Assembly (NCBI GenBank): GCA_002724895.1
Contig: PBQB01000103.1
Coordinates: 1 to 12,113, forward strand
Reading direction: 5' to 3'
DNA: 12,113 nt
DNA from: Flavobacteriales bacterium
Lineage (GTDB): Bacteria; Bacteroidota; Bacteroidia; Flavobacteriales; BACL11
A program made the position numbers and the translations under genes. Position 1 is the stretch's first letter; each line of letters opens with the position of its first letter. The notes under the pieces are model-generated. The model saw only the letters and a program-made list of their open reading frames with translations. It ran no database searches and was not told the DNA's origin. Shown piece after piece: positions 7,808-12,113 of this stretch.

Positions 7808-9112
7808 CTATTTTTTTCTAAAATAAACCTGAATTGGAACACCATTAAAATTAAACTTTTCTCTTAACTTATTTTCTATATATCTTTTATATGGATCTTT
7901 AATATATTGAGGCAGATTAGCAAAAAAAGCAAATTTTGGTGTTTTACTAGTTAATTGGGTACAATATTTAATTTTAATATATTTTCCTTTATATGCAGGA
8001 GGAGGATATTTTGCAATTAAAGGAAGCATAATTTGGTTTAATTTTGAAGTTGAAATTCTTTGTAATCTATTTTTATAAACATTTATTGCTTCAGAAAGTG
8101 CTTTAATTAATCTTTGTTTTTTATGTACAGAAACAAACAGAATGGGAACATCTATAAATGGAGAAATCTTCTCTCTAATTTTTTCTTTAATTTTATCTGT
8201 GATATTTTCTGACTTTTGTATTAAATCCCATTTATTAACTAAAATAACTACTCCCTTTTTATTGTTGTCTGCAATATGAAAAATTCTCTGATCCTGCAAT
8301 TCAAAACCTCTAGTTGCATCCACAATATGTATACACACATCACTGTTTTCAATAGCTCTTATAGATCTCATCACTGAATAAAACTCTAAATTTTCACTAA
8401 CATTTCTTTTTTTTCTTAAACCAGCTGTATCTACAAGAAAAAAATCAAAGCCGAACTTACTAAACCTTACATCAAGTGAATCTCTAGTAGTACCTGGAAT
8501 ATTTGTAACAATATTTTGTTCCTTACCTAATAATTCATTGATAAATGAAGACTTTCCAACATTTGGTCTTCCAATTATTGAAAATCGAGGAATTTGATCA
8601 TCTTCTTTAATCTCCTCATTATTAAAATGTTTTACAATTTCATCAAGTAAATCACCAGTTCCACTTCCACTAATAGATGAAAATGGAATGTAATTACCAA
8701 TCCCCAAATTATAAAATTCAATTGCGTTATCTAGTAATTTTTTGTTATCTACTTTATTAACACCTAAAACAACTTTTTTATTTGATTTTCTTAAAAGTTC
8801 TACTAAATTTAAATCTAAATCTGTAATTCCTTCCTTTGCATCAACAAGAAATAAAATAACAGTAGCTTCGTCAATTGCTAACTCTACCTGTCTTCTTATC
8901 TCTAACTCAAATATATCATCTGATCCGTGCACATAACCTCCTGTATCAATAACAGAAAATAAAAATCCATTCCATTCTGATTTTCCATAATGTCTATCCC
9001 TTGTTACTCCACTAATTTCATTTGTAATAGCATCTCTAGATTGAGTAAGTCTATTAAATAATGTAGACTTACCTACATTTGGTCGTCCTACTATTGCAAC
9101 AATATTACTCAT
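7808..9112 (-). CDS. der: Ribosome biogenesis GTPase Der (EngA)
   Basis: Der is an essential GTPase with two G domains that assists 50S subunit maturation. With the ATG at 9112 it has 434 residues, the usual length. Numbering from that start: first G domain with G1 GRPNVGKST (9-17), G3 DTGG (56-59), G4 NKVD (119-122); second G domain with G1 GRPNVGKSS (181-189), G3 DTAG (228-231), G4 NKWD (293-296); then a C-terminal KH-like domain (about 350-434) ending GVPIQVYFRKK. The frame can be extended one codon to a TTG at 9115, but MSNIVAIVGRPNVGKS is the normal Der beginning, and the ATG at 9112 overlaps the era stop by one base (TGATG), suggesting coupled translation. It is the second gene of an era-der pair, both ribosome-assembly GTPases. 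Confidence 0.97.
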   Translation of the reverse strand: MSNIVAIVGRPNVGKSTLFNRLTQSRDAITNEISGVTRDRHYGKSEWNGFLFSVIDTGGYVHGSDDIFELEIRRQVELAIDEATVILFLVDAKEGITDLDLNLVELLRKSNKKVVLGVNKVDNKKLLDNAIEFYNLGIGNYIPFSSISGSGTGDLLDEIVKHFNNEEIKEDDQIPRFSIIGRPNVGKSSFINELLGKEQNIVTNIPGTTRDSLDVRFSKFGFDFFLVDTAGLRKKRNVSENLEFYSVMRSIRAIENSDVCIHIVDATRGFELQDQRIFHIADNNKKGVVILVNKWDLIQKSENITDKIKEKIREKISPFIDVPILFVSVHKKQRLIKALSEAINVYKNRLQRISTSKLNQIMLPLIAKYPPPAYKGKYIKIKYCTQLTSKTPKFAFFANLPQYIKDPYKRYIENKLREKFNFNGVPIQVYFRKK

Positions 9113-9984
9113 CAATATCCAAATTTTTTTAGTTCTTTTTTACTATTTCTCCAATCTTTTTTAATTTTCACAGGAGTTTCTAAAAATACATGTTTACCTA
9201 ACATCTTTTCAATATCCTTTCTTGACTCGACACCAATTCGCTTAATTCCTAAACCTTTATGGCCAATAATAATCCTTTTTTGACTTTCTCTCATCACAAA
9301 AATATTGGCTACTATCTTTACTATATTTGCTGCAACAAAACTATCAACTTTAACTTGAACAGAGTAAGGTATTTCTTGTTTATAATGTTTTAAAATTTTT
9401 TCTCTTATTATTTCTTCAACAAAAAATCTCTCAGATCTATCCGTAATTTGATTTTTATCATAGTAAGCAGGAGATATTGGAAGAAAATCTATAATACACT
9501 CAATTAAACTATCTAGATTAAAATTATTTAACGCAGAAATCGGCAATATTACATCAGGAGAAAATTCACTTTTAAGTCGATTAATTTCATTTTCAATATC
9601 ACTTTGATTGGATAAATCAATTTTATTTAATAAAATAAACAAAGGCAACTGAGTTTCCCTTAATATAGATATTAGTTTTTTGTCCTTTAATTTTTTACTT
9701 CCAAGTTCTAGCATATATAAAATAATATCTGCTTCTTTAAAGGAAGAATAGACATAATGCATCATATTTTCTTGTAATTTATATGACGGTGTTATAACTC
9801 CAGGTGTATCAGAGAAAACAATTTGATATTTTGAATCATTTAAAATACCTAAAATACGATGACGAGTAGTTTGAGCCTTACTTGTAATTATGGAAACTTT
9901 TTGCCCTAATAATGAATTCATTAAAGTAGACTTGCCAACATTTGGACTTCCTATAATATTTACAAAACCAGATTTATGTTCCAT
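9112..9984 (-). CDS. era: GTPase Era
   Basis: Era binds the 3' end of 16S rRNA and acts in 30S maturation. From the ATG at 9984 it has 290 residues, close to the family norm. Motifs: G1 GSPNVGKST (12-20), a TT pair for G2 (39-40), G3 DTPG (59-62), G4 NKID (120-123), G5 SAL (150-152), and a C-terminal KH domain with its GxxG loop in IIIGHKGLGIKRIG (238-251). The frame continues ten codons upstream to 10014, but that extension (Phe-rich, starting with an alternative codon) would begin inside a strong terminator hairpin and lacks counterparts in the family, so I start at MEHKSGFVNIIG. The stop shares a base with the der start. There is very little room for a standard promoter between the terminator and this start. 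Confidence 0.97.
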   Translation of the reverse strand: MEHKSGFVNIIGSPNVGKSTLMNSLLGQKVSIITSKAQTTRHRILGILNDSKYQIVFSDTPGVITPSYKLQENMMHYVYSSFKEADIILYMLELGSKKLKDKKLISILRETQLPLFILLNKIDLSNQSDIENEINRLKSEFSPDVILPISALNNFNLDSLIECIIDFLPISPAYYDKNQITDRSERFFVEEIIREKILKHYKQEIPYSVQVKVDSFVAANIVKIVANIFVMRESQKRIIIGHKGLGIKRIGVESRKDIEKMLGKHVFLETPVKIKKDWRNSKKELKKFGY

Positions 9985-9998
9985 TTTGCAAAGAAACC

Positions 9999-10031
9999 AA
10001 AAAAAAAAGAGCAACCAAAAAAGTTGCTCTT
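9999..10031 (-). terminator. Rho-independent terminator of the small barrel-like gene
   Basis: On the minus strand AAGAGCAAC (10031-10023) pairs perfectly with GTTGCTCTT (10015-10007) across a 7-nt loop, and the stem runs straight into eight more T (10006-9999). This is a textbook intrinsic terminator, 22 nt after the stop of the gene ending at 10053. The plus strand has no T-run after the stem, so it works in the leftward direction only. It ends 14 nt before the era ATG. Confidence 0.9.
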
Positions 10032-10052
10032 AATGAATATCTATCATATTGA

Positions 10053-10622
10053 TTATTTACTCATATTAAACCCTAGCATTAACGATACTCTAGTCCCACT
10101 ATTATATGAATAATCTTCAGAAATACCATTGTTATAAACTGTTCCTTTCTTTTGTTTACCAGGCATAAAGACAATATTAACAGGAATATTTAGATTTCCT
10201 GATTTAAGATTATAACCTGCTCCAAAAACCATACCTACACCAGAAAGAGATAGATTTGGACCCACACCTACTTCAAAACCATTATCAGTCCTTACACCTA
10301 CAACAGATGAAATAGATGGTAAAAATCTTCCCTGCTCCATTCCTCCAACTAAAGCAATCCATTCTACAATTCCTGTAATATTACCCCCTCCATCTGCAAA
10401 TCTACTCTCCCATTGCCATCCGTACTGAGTAATAAAAGCTGAACCTGTTGAACCGTATTTTTGACTGTTGTCATCAAAATCAAAACCGTCATGAATAAAA
10501 TCAGCTGCGGAACCTGCACTTAAAAATGTTACACCAAATCTTGGTCCTGAAAGTTTTTCTATTTGAGCATTTGATTTTAATGACCAAAATGCAATTACTA
10601 AAATTAATATTATATTTTTCAT
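10053..10622 (-). CDS. Uncharacterised secreted glycine-rich, barrel-like protein
   Basis: I do not recognise a named family with certainty. The 189-residue protein has a Sec signal peptide (1-19, cut at SNA|Q). The mature part is rich in Gly, Ser and aromatics with alternating hydrophobic patterns (ITQYGWQWESRF, GFEVGVGPNLSLSGVGMVFGAG, RVSLMLGFNM), which suggests a small outer-membrane beta-barrel or beta-rich periplasmic protein. Its final residues RVSLMLGFNMSK could be a last barrel strand. Similar short exported proteins of unknown function are common in Bacteroidota, by my recollection. It appears to be a single-gene unit: a -7 promoter element and repeats lie upstream, and a strong terminator lies downstream. 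No enzymatic motif is visible. Confidence 0.8.
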   Translation of the reverse strand: MKNIILILVIAFWSLKSNAQIEKLSGPRFGVTFLSAGSAADFIHDGFDFDDNSQKYGSTGSAFITQYGWQWESRFADGGGNITGIVEWIALVGGMEQGRFLPSISSVVGVRTDNGFEVGVGPNLSLSGVGMVFGAGYNLKSGNLNIPVNIVFMPGKQKKGTVYNNGISEDYSYNSGTRVSLMLGFNMSK

Positions 10623-10649
10623 TTTTTTATATTTTTAAATTATTTGTGC

Positions 10650-10657
10650 CAAAATTA
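10650..10657 (-). promoter_or_regulatory. Candidate -7 promoter element of the barrel-like gene
   Basis: The minus strand reads TAATTTTG, an exact TAnnTTTG match, 27 nt before the ATG at 10622. No TTG occurs at the -33 distance; that zone instead begins the CATAAT repeat cluster, so an activator may be needed. The start point would be near 10645. Confidence 0.5.
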
Positions 10658-10671
10658 AGACACGTATTTTT

Positions 10672-10708
10672 ATTTATTATGAAATACATAATGCCTTGCA
10701 TAATAAAT
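10672..10708. repeat. CATAAT repeat cluster with 10-bp perfect inverted repeat
   Basis: ATTTATTATG (10672-10681) and CATAATAAAT (10699-10708) form a perfect 10-bp inverted repeat around a 17-nt centre. A third CATAAT lies inside at 10687-10692. The three units (10676-10681 inverted, 10687-10692 and 10699-10704 direct) start 11 and 12 bp apart, about one helical turn. They sit just upstream of the -7 element of the barrel-like gene, where an activator would bind. The stem is not followed by a T-run on the minus strand (AAAAATA follows), which argues against a terminator for the ABC-F gene. Confidence 0.4.
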
Positions 10709-10728
10709 TTAAATACTAGATTAAAAAT

Positions 10729-12113
10729 TTATTTTATATTATCTAATTTAATAATAGCTTCTTCCCACTCTTGCTCTAACTTTTCTTTTTTTCGTTGATT
10801 TTTTTCATACAAATCAAAAAACCCCTCTTTTTGTATTAATTCTTTATACTGATCAGGATCTGATAATTGGATATCATAATGCTTATTTAAGTCATCTATA
10901 TCTTCAATTTCTTTTTCTAGTTTATTAATTCTATTTTTAAGATATTTTATTTTTTTATTTTTCTCCTTCTCATCAAAATAAGATAACTGTTTCTTATCTT
11001 TTATACTTTTATTATGATTTTTATCTTTTTTTACATTTTCTAATTGTTTAAAGTTATCAAGTTTTTTTTCTTGCAAGAAGAAATCGATATCTCCAATATA
11101 TTCTTTAATTTTTTTATGTTTAAATTCATAAACCTTATTTGTTAGCCCTTTTAAAAATTCTCTGTCGTGAGAAACAACTATTAGACTTCCATTATAATTT
11201 AATAATGCTTTTTTTAATAACTCCTTCGAAGTGATATCCAGGTGATTTGTTGGCTCATCCATTACTAGTAAGTTGTAAGGTTCCAACAACAACTTACATA
11301 ATGATACTCTTGCCCTTTCACCTCCTGATAAAACTTTAATTTTTTTGGTTACCTCATCATTTTTAAATAAAAATGAACCTAATATAGAACGAAGATTTGT
11401 TTTTTCCTTAAAGTTTGCAGACTCTTCTATTGTTTCTAAAACTGAAAGGTTTTTATCAAGAAAATCAGACTGATTTTGTGCATAATATCCAATTTTTACT
11501 TGATGACCTAATTCTATCTTTCCATCAAATCTAATTTTATCTACAATCATTTTTACCAATGTAGATTTGCCTTCACCATTTTTTCCAACAAAAGCAATTT
11601 TATCACCTCTTCCAACTTCTAAGTTAATATCATTAAGTACTTGTAAGTCATTATAATTTTTTGATGCATTAGTAACTTTTAAACTAATTTTTCCAGAATG
11701 AGGGGCTGAAGGAAAACGAAATTGTATTTGAGCAATATCAACTTGTTCAATTTCAATAATTTCAATTTTTTCTAATTTTCTAATTAAGGTTTGAGCAAAT
11801 GCTGCTTTATTTTTTTTAGCTCTAAACTTGTTTATTAATAGTTTTGTGTCTTCAATATATTTTTCCTGATTTTTTTTAGCTTGAATCTGCTTTTCAATTC
11901 TATCTTTTCGTAAAGTTAAATATTTTGTATAAGAAACTTTATAATCATTAATTTTAGAAAATGCAATTTCGATAGTTCTATTTGTTGAAGCATCTAAAAA
12001 AAACTTATCATGAGAAACTAGTAAAACAGCACCATTATAATTTTTTAACCACTTTTCTAACCATATAATAGATTCTATATCTAAATGATTTGTAGGCTCA
12101 TCTAACAATAATA
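10729..12113 (-). CDS. ABC-F family ATPase, YheS-like (5' end outside window)
   Basis: The frame is open to the window edge, so the N-terminal portion with the first Walker A and signature is missing; about 460 residues are visible. The visible part starts at the Walker B of the first ABC domain (LLDEPTNHLD). Then come the SHD switch, a linker (about 50-130) containing KFRAKKNKAAFAQTLIRKLE, which resembles the long P-site interaction motif of YheS/ABCF3-type proteins, and a second ABC domain with Walker A GKNGEGKST (175-183), signature LSGGERAR (260-267) and Walker B LVMDEPTNHLD (281-291). The tail (about 350-459) is Lys/Glu-rich and probably a coiled coil, as in Uup-like members. ABC-F proteins have no membrane domain; they bind the ribosomal E site and act as translation factors, some giving antibiotic resistance. 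A housekeeping role is likelier here. An apparent start at 12108 is an internal TTG. Confidence 0.93.
   Translation of the reverse strand, partial: LLLDEPTNHLDIESIIWLEKWLKNYNGAVLLVSHDKFFLDASTNRTIEIAFSKINDYKVSYTKYLTLRKDRIEKQIQAKKNQEKYIEDTKLLINKFRAKKNKAAFAQTLIRKLEKIEIIEIEQVDIAQIQFRFPSAPHSGKISLKVTNASKNYNDLQVLNDINLEVGRGDKIAFVGKNGEGKSTLVKMIVDKIRFDGKIELGHQVKIGYYAQNQSDFLDKNLSVLETIEESANFKEKTNLRSILGSFLFKNDEVTKKIKVLSGGERARVSLCKLLLEPYNLLVMDEPTNHLDITSKELLKKALLNYNGSLIVVSHDREFLKGLTNKVYEFKHKKIKEYIGDIDFFLQEKKLDNFKQLENVKKDKNHNKSIKDKKQLSYFDEKEKNKKIKYLKNRINKLEKEIEDIDDLNKHYDIQLSDPDQYKELIQKEGFFDLYEKNQRKKEKLEQEWEEAIIKLDNIK

Noticed and set aside
9113..9115. TTG start for der one codon upstream of the ATG
   Set aside because: The ATG at 9112 gives the standard Der N-terminus and the TGATG overlap with era; the TTG adds only one residue.
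12106..12108. Apparent start of the ABC-F gene at 12108
   Set aside because: It is a TTG Leu codon inside the Walker B motif LLDEPTNHLD; the frame stays open to the window edge, so the gene is simply truncated.
1..12113. A new defence, mobile or biosynthetic gene system
   Set aside because: Every frame of appreciable length is either a recognisable housekeeping or envelope gene or a shadow of one; no integrase, transposase, CRISPR repeats, toxin-antitoxin pair, tRNA-linked attachment site or compositionally foreign block was seen.

Overview
The window is a strongly AT-rich stretch of chromosome that reads as Bacteroidota, most likely a marine-type member of the Flavobacteriia. Four things point there: the coding style is A/T-rich with no Shine-Dalgarno-like sites; the spacers hold TAnnTTTG (-7) promoter elements; exported proteins have signal peptides that leave a Gln just after the cut (SFS|Q, SNA|Q); and the families present (DUF2147, TSP3 plus SPOR surface protein, adjacent era-der) are typical of that phylum. 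I assign no genus.

There are eleven protein genes, ten on the minus strand and one on the plus strand. No tRNA, rRNA, CRISPR array, insertion sequence or prophage is visible, and no gene-free stretch exceeds about 110 bases. From the left edge: a minus-strand outer-membrane barrel/TSP3/SPOR protein (3' end outside the window, 480 codons visible); then, transcribed leftward from about 6534, a compact run rfbC - lytic transglycosylase - uvrA - LOG-family protein, whose junctions are a 2-nt gap, a 1-nt overlap (TAATG) and a 4-nt overlap (ATGA). A divergent promoter region (6535-6626) separates rfbC from the only plus-strand gene, an FKBP-type prolyl isomerase lipoprotein.

The FKBP gene converges on a second leftward block: an ABC-F ATPase (5' end outside the window), a small secreted barrel-like protein closed by a canonical intrinsic terminator (9999-10031), then era, der and a DUF2147 protein. 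era and der overlap by one base (TGATG). Two starts need care: era is best started at 9984, because the longer frame begins inside the terminator hairpin, and der is best started at 9112 (ATG) rather than at an in-frame TTG one codon upstream.

Functionally this is mostly housekeeping: ribosome biogenesis and translation (Era, Der, ABC-F), DNA repair (UvrA), envelope building and upkeep (RfbC, lytic transglycosylase, FKBP lipoprotein, barrel/SPOR protein). I found no convincing new defence, mobile or biosynthetic system. The points worth a second look are the architecture of the left-edge surface protein, a cluster of CATAAT repeats upstream of the small barrel-like gene, the terminator placed immediately before era, and the rfbC/FKBP divergent control region.
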